Source: Novosphingobium sp. Rr 2-17
GTDB lineage: Bacteria > Pseudomonadota > Alphaproteobacteria > Sphingomonadales > Sphingomonadaceae
Direction: 5' to 3'
DNA: 64,000 bases
Assembly: GCF_000272475.1 (NCBI RefSeq)
Contig: NZ_AKFJ01000012.1
Location: forward strand, 82,351-146,350
Position numbers and translations under genes: made by a program. This document shows, piece by piece, positions 27,352 to 37,709 of this stretch. The notes beneath the pieces were generated by a model. The model saw only the letters and a program-made list of their open reading frames with translations. It had not been told where the DNA came from and ran no database searches. Within the stretch, counting starts at the first letter, position 1. Every line of letters starts with the position of its first letter.

Positions 27352-27731
27352 GGCGTACTCCCTCGTTGTACGGGATCTAAATGATCCCCTAGTGCGGCGG
27401 GCGACTTGGCCAGCGCCGCGAAAAGTTTCCTGCCGGCCATCTTCGGCACGGCGATCGATTTGAGCGTTGATTTGCGCGGGACCGCCTCGTGAAGACCGGT
27501 TTGCCTGCTGCCCAATTCGATAACTGGAATGGAAATGGCGGCTGCGACAAATGGTTGCAGGTTGTAGTCGCTGAGCCGACCCGCTCGCAGGGCGAAATGA
27601 GCATATCGGCTGGAAACCGGCTTAGAAACCGAGCTGTCATACACTCTGTTACCCAAGATCGCGCCCGATCGAAGGCTTTCGATTGCGCTTGGGGCTTGAT
27701 CCGGCGTCGCGAAATCGCCAGCAGTGCCGCG
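27352..27731. other. Divergent intergenic region, no gene seen
   Basis: 380 bases between two divergent genes. Open frames here are short and lack plausible composition. The region must hold the promoters of the periplasmic protein and of the phospholipase-D-like gene, but I could not single out convincing -35/-10 pairs. Confidence 0.5.
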
Positions 27732-29312
27732 ATGAGAGAACCAGACGGCGATCGCGTTCCCCAAGTAGGCGCGGATGAAGAGATCGGCGCGGATGAAGAG
27801 GGGGCGAGTGCCTCCGTGTGGCGCTACGCGATGGCGCGCCGTGCTTACGTCGTCGTCGATGCAGCGGACTATTTTGCGGTAATCCGCGAGGCCATGGAGG
27901 AAGCGCGTGAGCGCATCTTCATGATCGGCTGGGATTTCGATTCGCGCATCTTGCTCGAAGAAGGGCGGCGCTGGTGGCAGAAGGGCCGGCATCAGCGGTT
28001 TCCGGCTCGGCTGGGCACGTTCATGCTGTGGCTGGTGCGCCGCCGGCCTGGACTGGAGATCCGGCTGCTCAAATGGAATTTCGCGCTGTTCAAGTACCTC
28101 ACGCGCGGAACCATGCTGTTCGATGTGGTGCGCTGGGTCTTCAACAAAAGCATCGATTTCAAGTTCGATTCCGCCCATCCGATGGGATGCAGCCATCACC
28201 AGAAGATCGTGGTGATCGACGATGTGTTCGCGGCATGCGGTGGCATCGATATGACGTCGGACCGCTGGGACACGCCCGAGCATCTGCCGACCGACCCGCG
28301 CCGCAAACGCCCGAACGGTGCGCTCTATGGCCCATGGCACGACGTGACGATGGTGATGGATGGACCGATCGCCACCGCGCTGGGGGAATTGGGCGCGGAA
28401 CGCTGGAAAGTGGCCGGGGGAGGCGAGTTGGCGCCGTGCCGTCCCCGCGAAGATCCGATCTGGCCGGGTATGCTGCGCACCGAGTTCGAAAACGTCGAGA
28501 TCGGTATCGCTCGCACGCGGGCGAAATACGGCGACTGCTCGCAAGTGAGCGAGATCGAAGAGCTGTTCGTCGAGCAGATCCGCCGGGCGAAGCGCTTCAT
28601 CTATGCCGAAACGCAGTATTTCGCCTCGCGCGCGATCGCCGAGGCCATCTGCGAGCGGCTGCTGGAAGAAGACCCGCCCGAGTTCCTCATCATCAATCCG
28701 CGCAGCGCGGATGGGTGGTTGGAGCAAGTGGCGATGGACACCGCCCGGGTCGAGCTGGTCAACACGCTGGATCATGTGGACCGCAAGCAGCGGTTCCGAA
28801 TCTATAATCCGCTGACCACCGAGGGGACGCCGATCTACGTTCATGCCAAGCTGATGATCGTCGATGACGAGATCTTGCGGGTCGGGTCCGCCAACATGAA
28901 CAACCGCTCGATGGGCCTCGACAGCGAATGCGACGTGTTCATCGACGCGGCACGGCCCGCCAACGGCCACGTCGTCCCCGCGATCACCGCGTTGCGGATG
29001 CGCCTGCTGTCCGAACATTGCGGAATAAGCGAGGCGGAAGTGGCCGAAGGGATCGAACGTCACGGCTCAATGGCGGCGATGATCGACGCGCTCAACCGCG
29101 ACGGTCCGCGCGCGGGTCGCAAATATCTTGAGCGGCTACCCTTGATCGCCTTGTCGGATGCTGAAAGAGCGGTGGGCGAAAGCGCGATCCTCGATCCCGA
29201 ACGTCCGGACGAAATGTTCGAAGCGATCGAGCGGCGTGGGTTGTTTCGCCGGAAAGGGCAATTGATGCGAGTCCGGTTGATGCGCAAGTTGAGAAGGAAT
29301 TCCAAGCGATGA
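27732..29312 (+). CDS. Phospholipase D-family enzyme with two HKD motifs
   Basis: A 526-residue protein of the phospholipase D superfamily (phosphatidyltransferase or phosphodiesterase). HKD motif 1 is SHHQKIVVIDD with CGGIDMT after it; motif 2 is VHAKLMIVDD with GSANMNNRS. Both carry the His, Lys and Asp needed, so it should be active. No signal peptide is seen. The substrate could be a phospholipid or nucleic acid; the family does not decide. The ATG at 27732 is one of several possible starts; the upstream frame is non-coding in look. The N terminus contains an 18-base tandem duplication (ADEEIGADEEG). Its stop overlaps the folE start (ATGA). Confidence 0.86.
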   Translation: MREPDGDRVPQVGADEEIGADEEGASASVWRYAMARRAYVVVDAADYFAVIREAMEEARERIFMIGWDFDSRILLEEGRRWWQKGRHQRFPARLGTFMLWLVRRRPGLEIRLLKWNFALFKYLTRGTMLFDVVRWVFNKSIDFKFDSAHPMGCSHHQKIVVIDDVFAACGGIDMTSDRWDTPEHLPTDPRRKRPNGALYGPWHDVTMVMDGPIATALGELGAERWKVAGGGELAPCRPREDPIWPGMLRTEFENVEIGIARTRAKYGDCSQVSEIEELFVEQIRRAKRFIYAETQYFASRAIAEAICERLLEEDPPEFLIINPRSADGWLEQVAMDTARVELVNTLDHVDRKQRFRIYNPLTTEGTPIYVHAKLMIVDDEILRVGSANMNNRSMGLDSECDVFIDAARPANGHVVPAITALRMRLLSEHCGISEAEVAEGIERHGSMAAMIDALNRDGPRAGRKYLERLPLIALSDAERAVGESAILDPERPDEMFEAIERRGLFRRKGQLMRVRLMRKLRRNSKR

Positions 29313-29917
29313 GCAACCTGCTCGGTCCGGACGACGACAATCCCCTGGGCAAACCTCAGGTTCCTGATGATGTGCAAGAGGCCGTCCGCACGTTGATTCG
29401 GTGGGCGGGCGACGATCCGGCGCGCGAAGGCCTGCTCGATACGCCCAAGCGCGTCGCGCGGGCGTGGCTGGAATATTGCCAGGGCTATCAGGAAGACCCG
29501 GCGATCCACATGTCCAAGGTGTTCGAGGAAGTGGGCGGCTATGACGAGGTCGTGCTGCTCAAGGACATTCCGTTCCAGTCGCACTGCGAACATCACATGG
29601 CGCCGATCATCGGCAAGGCGGCGATCGCCTATCTGCCCAAGAACCATGTGGTGGGTATCTCAAAACTGGCGCGCGTGCTGCATGGCTATGCGCGGCGGCT
29701 GCAGATTCAGGAACGGCTGACCGCCGAAGTGGCGCAGTGCATCTGGGAGCATCTGCAGCCCCAGGGCGTGGCGGTGGTGATCGAGGCGAGCCATGCCTGC
29801 ATGACCGCGCGCGGCGTGCGCACGCCCGGTGTCAGCATGATTACCAGCCGGATGATGGGCACCTTCCTGAAGGACGAGCGCTCACGCAAGGAAGTGCTCA
29901 GCCTGATGGGCTACTAA
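29309..29917 (+). CDS. folE: GTP cyclohydrolase I
   Basis: A 202-residue enzyme that makes dihydroneopterin triphosphate, the first step of folate synthesis. Zinc ligands are in FQSHCEHHMAPIIG and EASHACMTARGV, and GISKLARVLHGYARRLQIQE is the signature helix region. Length and the complete Cys/His set show the ordinary zinc enzyme (FolE type I). It is coupled to the upstream PLD-family gene by a four-base overlap, an arrangement without obvious metabolic sense. Confidence 0.96.
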   Translation: MSNLLGPDDDNPLGKPQVPDDVQEAVRTLIRWAGDDPAREGLLDTPKRVARAWLEYCQGYQEDPAIHMSKVFEEVGGYDEVVLLKDIPFQSHCEHHMAPIIGKAAIAYLPKNHVVGISKLARVLHGYARRLQIQERLTAEVAQCIWEHLQPQGVAVVIEASHACMTARGVRTPGVSMITSRMMGTFLKDERSRKEVLSLMGY

Positions 29918-29941
29918 GAAGCGGGATCGAGACGGGGCATT

Positions 29942-31435
29942 GTGAACGATCATCGCGCACTGCCGCCCCAGCCTGATGGCCGGACGGGCTGGTCACGCCT
30001 TAGCGGGCTTTACGCGCTGGTGCCGGCAGGCATGCTGCTGGTGCTGTTGCTGCGCCGGGTGTGGGACGTGGACATCTTCTGGCAGCTCAAGCTGGGCGAG
30101 CTGATCCTGGCCCATCACGGCCCGATCGCGCGCGAACCGTTCGCGGCGCTGCATCTGGGTGAGCCGCTACCGGCCGTCGCCTGGGCGGGCCAAGCGCTGA
30201 TGGCAGGCGCGCGGTTGCTGGGCGGGTGGAGCCTGCTGCGGCTGTTCGACGCGCTATGCTGGCTGGGCGGCTTTTGGGCGGTGGCCTGGGCTTGTCGGCG
30301 GCGCGGTGCCTCTGCGCCGGCGGTCGCCCTTGCGCTGGGGTTGGCCTTCGTCGCTGCCCTGCCAACCGCGAGCATTCGGCCGCAGAGCTTTGGCTGCCTG
30401 TGCTTTGGCTTGCTGTTGGCACTGCAGCGGCTGGGGCTGCGACCGCGCACCACGATCCTGCTGGGGGTGCCGCTGCTGGTTGCGTGGCAGAACCTGCACC
30501 CCTCGGTCAGCGTTGGCGCGTTGGCGATGGGGGTGACCGCGCTGGTGGGCTGGATCGCCTGGGCAAAGGATCGTTCTCGACCCATACCGCTGGCTCCCTC
30601 GGCGCTGGCGGCGGCGGCGCTGGCGGCGATCTTCGCGACGCCCGACGGCATCGGCATTCTGGACGTGTCCGCCCGCAATGCCGATGCGAGCATGGCGATC
30701 GGGGCGAGCGAATGGCTGCCGCTGTGGATCGCGGGCAATCACACCAATGCGCTTCCCGTGGTGCTGGTGGCAGCGATCGCCGCGTGGTTCGTCGTCCGCC
30801 ATCGTGGCCGCATCGACGTTTCAGAGATCGCGGTGGCGCTGGCGTTGCTGGCGCTGACCGTTACGGCCTATCGCTTCGTGGTATTCTGGGCCATCGCCAT
30901 GGTGCCCGTTATCGCGCGTGCGGCTGAGGGTTTCGGCGGGACCAAAGAGAGCCGCCCGCCGCAGTGGCTCGCCGCTACCGCCGTCGCGGTCGTGGCGTTG
31001 CTGGTGCCATCGATTGCGCCCACGCGGTTTGCCAACTCGCTGCCGCTGGCCGCCATCGCGCACCTCAAACGGCAGCACGTTTCAGGCACAATCTATGCGG
31101 ATTTCCCGTTCGGCGGGCCCGTTATCGACGCTGGCTACCCCAATTGGCACGTCGCCTACGACGGGCGCTATTATCGCTACTCCCGCGATGAATGGCGCTA
31201 CAACGGAGGCATCGAGAACGGCATCGTTCCGCTGATCGACGTCATGCACAAATGGAACCCCGCCGCTTTTGTCCTGAACGAACGCCATAATTCGCCGCTG
31301 GTACAAGAACTTGCGCGCAGCCGCGCATGGCAGCGGATCTATGCGGGCGAGGGCGTGGTGGTCTACGTGCCCCGGATCATTCGACGCGCCTCGCGCACGC
31401 TTCACGAGGGCAGGCGCGGGGTCGATAAACGGTAA
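29942..31435 (+). CDS. Polytopic membrane protein of unknown function
   Basis: A 497-residue protein with about ten hydrophobic helices between residues 20 and 360, then a soluble C-terminal domain of about 120 residues (YADFPFGGPVIDAGYPNW onward). An Asp in RRVWDVDIFWQLKLGE, in the first periplasmic loop, and the overall layout recall GT-C-type integral-membrane glycosyltransferases, but no diagnostic motif is certain. The start is GTG 29942, 24 bases after folE, so the two may share a transcript. A strong hairpin overlaps its stop. Confidence 0.65.
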   Translation: MNDHRALPPQPDGRTGWSRLSGLYALVPAGMLLVLLLRRVWDVDIFWQLKLGELILAHHGPIAREPFAALHLGEPLPAVAWAGQALMAGARLLGGWSLLRLFDALCWLGGFWAVAWACRRRGASAPAVALALGLAFVAALPTASIRPQSFGCLCFGLLLALQRLGLRPRTTILLGVPLLVAWQNLHPSVSVGALAMGVTALVGWIAWAKDRSRPIPLAPSALAAAALAAIFATPDGIGILDVSARNADASMAIGASEWLPLWIAGNHTNALPVVLVAAIAAWFVVRHRGRIDVSEIAVALALLALTVTAYRFVVFWAIAMVPVIARAAEGFGGTKESRPPQWLAATAVAVVALLVPSIAPTRFANSLPLAAIAHLKRQHVSGTIYADFPFGGPVIDAGYPNWHVAYDGRYYRYSRDEWRYNGGIENGIVPLIDVMHKWNPAAFVLNERHNSPLVQELARSRAWQRIYAGEGVVVYVPRIIRRASRTLHEGRRGVDKR

Positions 31436-31466
31436 GGGCGGCGCCAGCCGAAGCCCGCGCCGCCCT
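31435..31466. terminator. Hairpin between convergent genes
   Basis: A perfect 10-bp GC-rich stem (AGGGCGGCGC at 31435-31444, GCGCCGCCCT at 31457-31466) begins on the last base of the membrane protein gene's stop codon. It lies 50 bases past the stop of the convergent peroxiredoxin gene. There is no T-run, so it may be Rho-assisted or protect mRNA ends. Confidence 0.6.
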
Positions 31467-31515
31467 CACTGCACGCTAACCGCGCCTTATCGACACTTTA
31501 TCGACACGTTGTCGT

Positions 31516-31995
31516 TCAAAGCTGGCCGAGCAGATACTCAGCCGTGCTGACCTCGAACGAACCGGCGGCCTCGACGTTGACCTGCTCGACGACACCGTCG
31601 TTGACCAACAGCGAGTAGCGCTGGCTCCGCTTGCCCATGCCGAAACCCGACCCGTCGAGCACCAGGCCCAGCGCCTCGGCGAACTCGGCATTGCCGTCCG
31701 CCAGGAAGGTCACGCCCTTGGAATCGGCAGCCTTGCTCCACGCGCCCAGCACGAACGCATCGTTCACCGCGGTGCAGACGATCTCGTCCACACCCTTGGC
31801 CTTGATCTCGTCCGCCTTATCGACGAAGCCGGGCAAGTGCTTGGCCGAGCAAGTGGGTGTAAACGCACCAGGAACCGCGAAAATCGCGACTTTCTTGCCA
31901 GCGAAATAGTCGGCAGTCTGGACCGGCTCGGGGCCGCTTTCGCCAACCTTGGTCAGCTTGACGTCAGGCAGCTTATCTCCAACGGCGATCGTCAT
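31516..31995 (-). CDS. Peroxiredoxin, Prx5-like
   Basis: A 159-residue thiol peroxidase of the type II Prx5 group, reducing peroxides. The peroxidatic Cys is Cys49 in VPGAFTPTCSAKHLPGF, the Prx5 form of the PxxxTxxC motif. A second Cys lies at residue 74 (VDEIVCTAV). No glutaredoxin domain is fused, so the reductant is probably glutaredoxin/glutathione or thioredoxin from elsewhere. Gor and TrxA are encoded in this window. It is transcribed divergently from ahcY. Confidence 0.92.
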   Translation of the reverse strand: MTIAVGDKLPDVKLTKVGESGPEPVQTADYFAGKKVAIFAVPGAFTPTCSAKHLPGFVDKADEIKAKGVDEIVCTAVNDAFVLGAWSKAADSKGVTFLADGNAEFAEALGLVLDGSGFGMGKRSQRYSLLVNDGVVEQVNVEAAGSFEVSTAEYLLGQL

Positions 31996-32106
31996 AGTTC
32001 AGTTCTTTCTGCAAGTTTGAGTCGGGCTCGGCGCAGATATAGGCCGCCTTGATGGCCACACAACGGCTGCGGCGATGTCGCGACCGGGATAGCCCACAAG
32101 GCGATC

Positions 32107-32126
32107 ATATAAAGATATCTTTATAT
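32107..32126. promoter_or_regulatory. Perfect 20-bp palindrome upstream of ahcY, candidate SahR operator
   Basis: ATATAAAGATATCTTTATAT is fully self-complementary, entirely unlike the GC-rich surroundings, and sits 108 bases before the ahcY start, between ahcY and the divergent peroxiredoxin gene. ArsR-family SahR regulators of proteobacterial methionine and SAH recycling are known to bind AAGATATCTT-type palindromes near ahcY, metH and metF. The link to SahR is inferred from motif similarity and the target gene. Confidence 0.7.
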
Positions 32127-32233
32127 TTGCGCGGCGCAGTGAGAACCGTTACGGATGCGCGCAACATCGGCGTTGGCGATTGCCCTATCGGTTCTCTTAC
32201 GTCGAACCTATGAACTAACCAGGAGCTTGCCCC

Positions 32234-33652
<1,419 letters not shown>

Positions 33653-33715
33653 TGGCGCGAAGCCCGACGAGAGCAGTGCTCCGGGCAAGCAAATCGCGTC
33701 TAAGGAAAACAACAG

Positions 33716-33757
33716 AATCTCGCCATTCCTGCGTGGGCAAGGGTGGCGAGATTTGTT
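33716..33757 (+). terminator. ahcY terminator-like hairpin
   Basis: A perfect 10-bp stem (AATCTCGCCA at 33716-33725, TGGCGAGATT at 33744-33753) with an 18-base loop, followed by TGTTTA. It lies 63 bases past the ahcY stop. Confidence 0.7.
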
Positions 33758-33896
33758 TATGGGCTTACGGAATACTCGCAGGCGACACCTTTGTCGCACC
33801 CAGCGCTCACGATCCAACCACGCCCGTAGGCCTATCGACCGGATTAGCGCCGTGCCCCATTGTCACGCGCGCAGGCAGGTATCATAGCCCTAGGCG

Positions 33897-36254
33897 ATGG
33901 AAACCGAGCGCTTGTTGCCTCTTCTGATCGGCCTCATTCTCGCTGCCTGGACGGTGGCTTCGGCGTGGGTGATCCTCTCTGCTCGGGCGCGACAGAAGCG
34001 GGCGGAGGCACAATTGCGCTCGGCCCGGCGCCTAGCGCGGATGGTCGAGGAATCGCCGGCGTTGCCGCTGCTGGTGCGCACTGACGGGCGGATCGAGGCA
34101 AGCTTGCGACTGGCCCAGTGGCTAGGCCTCGACGGCGTACCGCAGTTTCTTTCCGAACTTAACGGCAACGGGCGCGGACTGCCCTCGGAAAAACTGGCGG
34201 AATTAACAGAGGCAGTGCGGCGCACCCAAAAGACGGCGGCGCCGTTCCGGATGGCGGTGACGCCTCTCGGCTCAACTCACAGCCTGGCGCTGCGGGGCCA
34301 TTTGGCCGATCCGCAAGTCTCGCCCGGCGGCGCCGCGCTGGTATGGGTCTTCGATTTTTCCGACAGCGAGACCGAGCTGAACCGCCTGCGCGATGAAGCT
34401 TCGCGAGCGCGAGGGGATTTTCATGCGCTTGTCTCGTTAATTGAGGCGGCGCCGATGCCGATGTGGTTCCGCCGTCCGGATGGCGAATTGCAGCTCGTCA
34501 ACCATGCCTACGTTGCCGCCGTGGGCGCGGATGATGCCCAAGGCGTGGTGGCGCGCGGGACCGAATTGATCGAGGCCGGGGACGGCGTCAGTCCGGCTCA
34601 GGTCGCACGACAGGCGGCGGAAAAAGGCTCACCGATTGAGCGCATCGTTTCCACCACGATCGCAGGGCAGCGCCGGACCTTGCGGGTCAGCGACCTGCCG
34701 CTGGGGGCGGATGGCGTTGCCGGCTATGCCATCGATATCGAAGACCTCGAAGAGATGTCGCGCTCGTTCCGCGCCTTCCGCGAAGCGCAGCGTGGTTTGC
34801 TCGATCAGTTGTCCGCCGGCGTCGCACAGTTCGACGCGAAGAAGCGGCTGACTTTCGCAAACCAGCCCTTCCAGCGCTTGTTCAAACTGCCCGCGCGGAT
34901 GTTGCAGGACCAGCCTGCGTTCGAACGGCTGCTGGATGCGGCGCGCGATGCTGGTCGCGTGCCCGAAGCGCGAGACTTCCCCGCCTGGCGCCGGGAAAAG
35001 GCAGCTTGGTTCGCGTCGGGCTATGCGCAGGAAGAAGCCTGGGCTTTGGCCGACGGCATGCACTTGCGGATCGTGGCTCAGCCCGTGCCGGACGGTGGGC
35101 TGTTGCTGATCGTCGAGGACCGGACCGAGCAGTTGCGCCTGTCCGCCGTGCGCGACACGCTGCTGCGTACCCGCACTGCCACGTTCGACAGCTTGTTCGA
35201 ATCGATCGCCGTTTTCGCGCCCGATGGCCGCATGCAGTTATGGAATCGCCGCTTTGCCGCCGACTGGGGCCTTGAGAGCGACTTTCTGGACACCCATCCG
35301 CATGTCGAAAGCCTGCTGAGCAAGATCGGTCCGCGCCTGAAACGACCGACCGAGGCTGAGACAGTGGGCGATGTCGTGCGCGCGGCTACCCTCGATCGCA
35401 CCCAAAAGGGTGGACGCATTGCGCTGGCCGATGGGCGCATGCTGGAATTTGCGGGGGTTCCGCTGCCGGACGGCAACGGCCTACTGGCCGTTCTCGACAT
35501 CACCGATTCGCAGAAGGCCGAAGACGCCTTGCGCGAAAGCAATGCCGCGCTGATCGAGGCGGATGCGATCAAGACGCGCTTCCTGGCGAACATGAGCAAG
35601 GAGTTGCGCACGCCGCTTACCTCGATTGGCGGCTTTGCAGAGATGCTGGACCTAGGCTTGGGCGGTGACTTGAGCGAGCCGGGCAAGGACTACGTCCACT
35701 CGATCATCACGGCTTCGGCGCAACTGGCTGAGCATATCGATGGTTTGCTGGATCTGTCGCAGAGCGAAGCCGGCCTGCTGCCTCTCAAGTACGAAGAGAT
35801 TGACCCGATGCCCTTCGTGCAGGCCGTGGTCGAGGAGCGGGCAGGGCGTTTGCACAAGGCGGGTATCACGCTGGATTTGCAGGCAAAAGGCTTGCTCAGG
35901 TCGGTTCAGGGTGATCGGCGGCGGTTGGCGCGTGCGATCGGCCATATCGTGGACAATGCGATCGAGGCCTCGCCGCGTGGGTCGCGGGTTCTGGTTTTGG
36001 TCTCGCGCGCGAAAAATGTGGCCCATGATTCCGAAGTGCTGCGTATTCTCGTGAGGGATAGCGGGGCCGGGATGGACAGCCGCAGTCTGGCACGGGCTCT
36101 CGACGGAATGCGGCTGGGTGCGGACGGAAAAGTAGAGCGTCGTCAGGGGCTTGGCCTGCCGCTCGCCCGGAGGCTCGTCGAAGCGCATGGGGGCGCGCTG
36201 GCCTTGGTGTCGGAACCAGGCAAGGGCACCAGCGCGACGATCGAATTGCCGTGA
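33897..36254 (+). CDS. divL: DivL-like PAS sensor pseudokinase
   Basis: A 785-residue membrane-anchored histidine-kinase homologue. One transmembrane helix (residues 8-28) is followed by three or four PAS-like domains (about 175-280, 300-410 and 425-540). Then comes the dimerisation/phosphoacceptor helix and an ATPase domain with HIVDNAIEASP (N box), RDSGAGMD (G1) and GLGLPLARRLVEAHGG (G2). The usual His of the H box (SHELRTP) is replaced by Lys568 in NMSKELRTPLTS; Caulobacter DivL has Tyr there. Together with tsaE, amgK, murU and addBA downstream, this marks the DivL cell-cycle regulator, which controls CckA in Caulobacter. Autophosphorylation on His is not expected. Confidence 0.85.
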   Translation: METERLLPLLIGLILAAWTVASAWVILSARARQKRAEAQLRSARRLARMVEESPALPLLVRTDGRIEASLRLAQWLGLDGVPQFLSELNGNGRGLPSEKLAELTEAVRRTQKTAAPFRMAVTPLGSTHSLALRGHLADPQVSPGGAALVWVFDFSDSETELNRLRDEASRARGDFHALVSLIEAAPMPMWFRRPDGELQLVNHAYVAAVGADDAQGVVARGTELIEAGDGVSPAQVARQAAEKGSPIERIVSTTIAGQRRTLRVSDLPLGADGVAGYAIDIEDLEEMSRSFRAFREAQRGLLDQLSAGVAQFDAKKRLTFANQPFQRLFKLPARMLQDQPAFERLLDAARDAGRVPEARDFPAWRREKAAWFASGYAQEEAWALADGMHLRIVAQPVPDGGLLLIVEDRTEQLRLSAVRDTLLRTRTATFDSLFESIAVFAPDGRMQLWNRRFAADWGLESDFLDTHPHVESLLSKIGPRLKRPTEAETVGDVVRAATLDRTQKGGRIALADGRMLEFAGVPLPDGNGLLAVLDITDSQKAEDALRESNAALIEADAIKTRFLANMSKELRTPLTSIGGFAEMLDLGLGGDLSEPGKDYVHSIITASAQLAEHIDGLLDLSQSEAGLLPLKYEEIDPMPFVQAVVEERAGRLHKAGITLDLQAKGLLRSVQGDRRRLARAIGHIVDNAIEASPRGSRVLVLVSRAKNVAHDSEVLRILVRDSGAGMDSRSLARALDGMRLGADGKVERRQGLGLPLARRLVEAHGGALALVSEPGKGTSATIELP

Positions 36255-36267
36255 GCGGGGGTTTCTC

Positions 36268-36714
36268 ATGACCCTTCGGTTGCCCGACCTGGCGGCCATG
36301 GATCGGTTCGGGCGCGCGATCGCCAAGGTCTTGCGCGCCGGCGATGTCGTTGCGCTAACGGGTGGATTAGGTGCGGGTAAGACGACATTAGCGCGCGCGA
36401 TCATCGCCGGGCTGGGTCACCAGGGCGAAGTGCCGTCACCCAGCTTTTCGATCATCGAGGTCTACGATCCGCCATCGGTACGCCTGCCCCTGATCCATGC
36501 CGACTTCTACCGCTTGGCGCACCCATCCGAAGCCGATGAGATCGGCCTTGACGATTATCGCGACGGAGCTGCCCTTCTTGCCGAGTGGCCCGACCATGCT
36601 GGCGGCTTCTCGCACGAGGCGGGTTGCCTTTCGATTTTGCTCGAAGTTGCGGATGGCGGGCGGATCGCCATTGTCGAGGCAGGGGCGGATTGGCTAGGGC
36701 GGGTGCCAGAATGA
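36268..36714 (+). CDS. tsaE: tRNA threonylcarbamoyladenosine biosynthesis ATPase TsaE
   Basis: A 148-residue P-loop ATPase that works with TsaB and TsaD to make the t6A modification in ANN-decoding tRNAs. The Walker A is TGGLGAGKTTLARAI, and the family stretch SPSFSIIEVY precedes LIHADFYRL. The ATG at 36268 lies 13 bases after the divL stop, giving a standard N terminus. Its stop overlaps the amgK start (ATGA). Confidence 0.94.
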   Translation: MTLRLPDLAAMDRFGRAIAKVLRAGDVVALTGGLGAGKTTLARAIIAGLGHQGEVPSPSFSIIEVYDPPSVRLPLIHADFYRLAHPSEADEIGLDDYRDGAALLAEWPDHAGGFSHEAGCLSILLEVADGGRIAIVEAGADWLGRVPE

Positions 36715-37709
36715 CGCAGAACCAGCAAAACCTGCCGCAAGGCCTCGACGCTTTTCTTGCCGCTGCCGGATGGGGCGGCGCTGAGGTTGAACCGCTGCCG
36801 GGCGACGCATCGTTCCGGCGCTATTTCCGCATGCGCCAGGCGAGCGGGGAAACCGCGATGCTGATGGACGCGCCGCCGCCCACCGAAGACCCGCAGCCGT
36901 TCCTGCGCGCTGCCCGCTGGCTTGACGGCCACGGTATGCGCGCGCCGCGCATCCTGCACGACGATGCCCAGCGAGGCCTCGTCCTGCTGGAGGATTTTGG
37001 CGAGGCCCGGATGCGGGACTACCTGGATCAATGGCCGGACGACGAGATCGCAATCTATTCCGGTGCGGTCGATACGCTGGTCCAGCTTCACCAACTGCCG
37101 CCTGGGCCGTTCCCCGATTATTCGATGGCGGAGTACATCCGCGAGGCGCGGCTGTTCGTCGAATGGTATTGTTCGGTGCAAAGCCTCTACGTCGATATGC
37201 AAGGATTCATTGCGGCATGGGCGGCGGTGCTGGCGCCGTCAGTGTCGCGCCAGCGGCCCGGCGTGACTGTGCTGCGAGACTACCACGCCGAGAACATCAT
37301 GCTGCTGGGCGATCTTGAAAAACAGGGCCTGCTCGATTTCCAGGACGCGCTGGTCGGCCATCCGGCCTATGATCTGGTGTCGCTGCTGCAGGATGCCCGC
37401 CGCAAGGTCTCGCCGGAGATCGAGGCGAAGATGTTCGATCGCTATCTGCAGGCCACCGGGGTCGATCCCGAAACCTTCCTGGCCGATTACGCGTGCCTGG
37501 GTGCGCAGCGTAACGCCAAGATCGTGGGCATCTTCGTCCGGCTTTGGAAGCGCGATGGCAAGCCGCGCTATCTCGACCTGATCCCGCGTGTATGGGAATT
37601 GCTGGAGCGCGATCTGGGGCATCCGGTGCTGGCGCCCGTCGCTGCGTGGTTCGATGCCAACATCCCGGCTGAGCTTCGCGTCGCCGGCGGCGGGGAGTTC
37701 GCACGATGA
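36711..37709 (+). CDS. amgK: AmgK-like N-acetylmuramate/N-acetylglucosamine kinase
   Basis: A 332-residue aminoglycoside-phosphotransferase-fold kinase. The catalytic loop is VLRDYHAENIMLL and the metal-binding segment is LLDFQDALVGHPAYDL. GDASFRRYFR is the glycine-rich region. Immediately downstream is a MurU-like nucleotidyltransferase. This pairing is the known AmgK-MurU route, which recycles MurNAc to UDP-MurNAc and bypasses fosfomycin-sensitive MurA. Specificity is therefore inferred from the pair rather than from residues. Overlaps of four bases join it to tsaE and to murU. Confidence 0.86.
   Translation: MTQNQQNLPQGLDAFLAAAGWGGAEVEPLPGDASFRRYFRMRQASGETAMLMDAPPPTEDPQPFLRAARWLDGHGMRAPRILHDDAQRGLVLLEDFGEARMRDYLDQWPDDEIAIYSGAVDTLVQLHQLPPGPFPDYSMAEYIREARLFVEWYCSVQSLYVDMQGFIAAWAAVLAPSVSRQRPGVTVLRDYHAENIMLLGDLEKQGLLDFQDALVGHPAYDLVSLLQDARRKVSPEIEAKMFDRYLQATGVDPETFLADYACLGAQRNAKIVGIFVRLWKRDGKPRYLDLIPRVWELLERDLGHPVLAPVAAWFDANIPAELRVAGGGEFAR

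Noticed and set aside
31996..32233. SAH or SAM riboswitch before ahcY
   Set aside because: The leader shows no recognisable riboswitch core; the palindrome at 32107-32126 explains regulation better.
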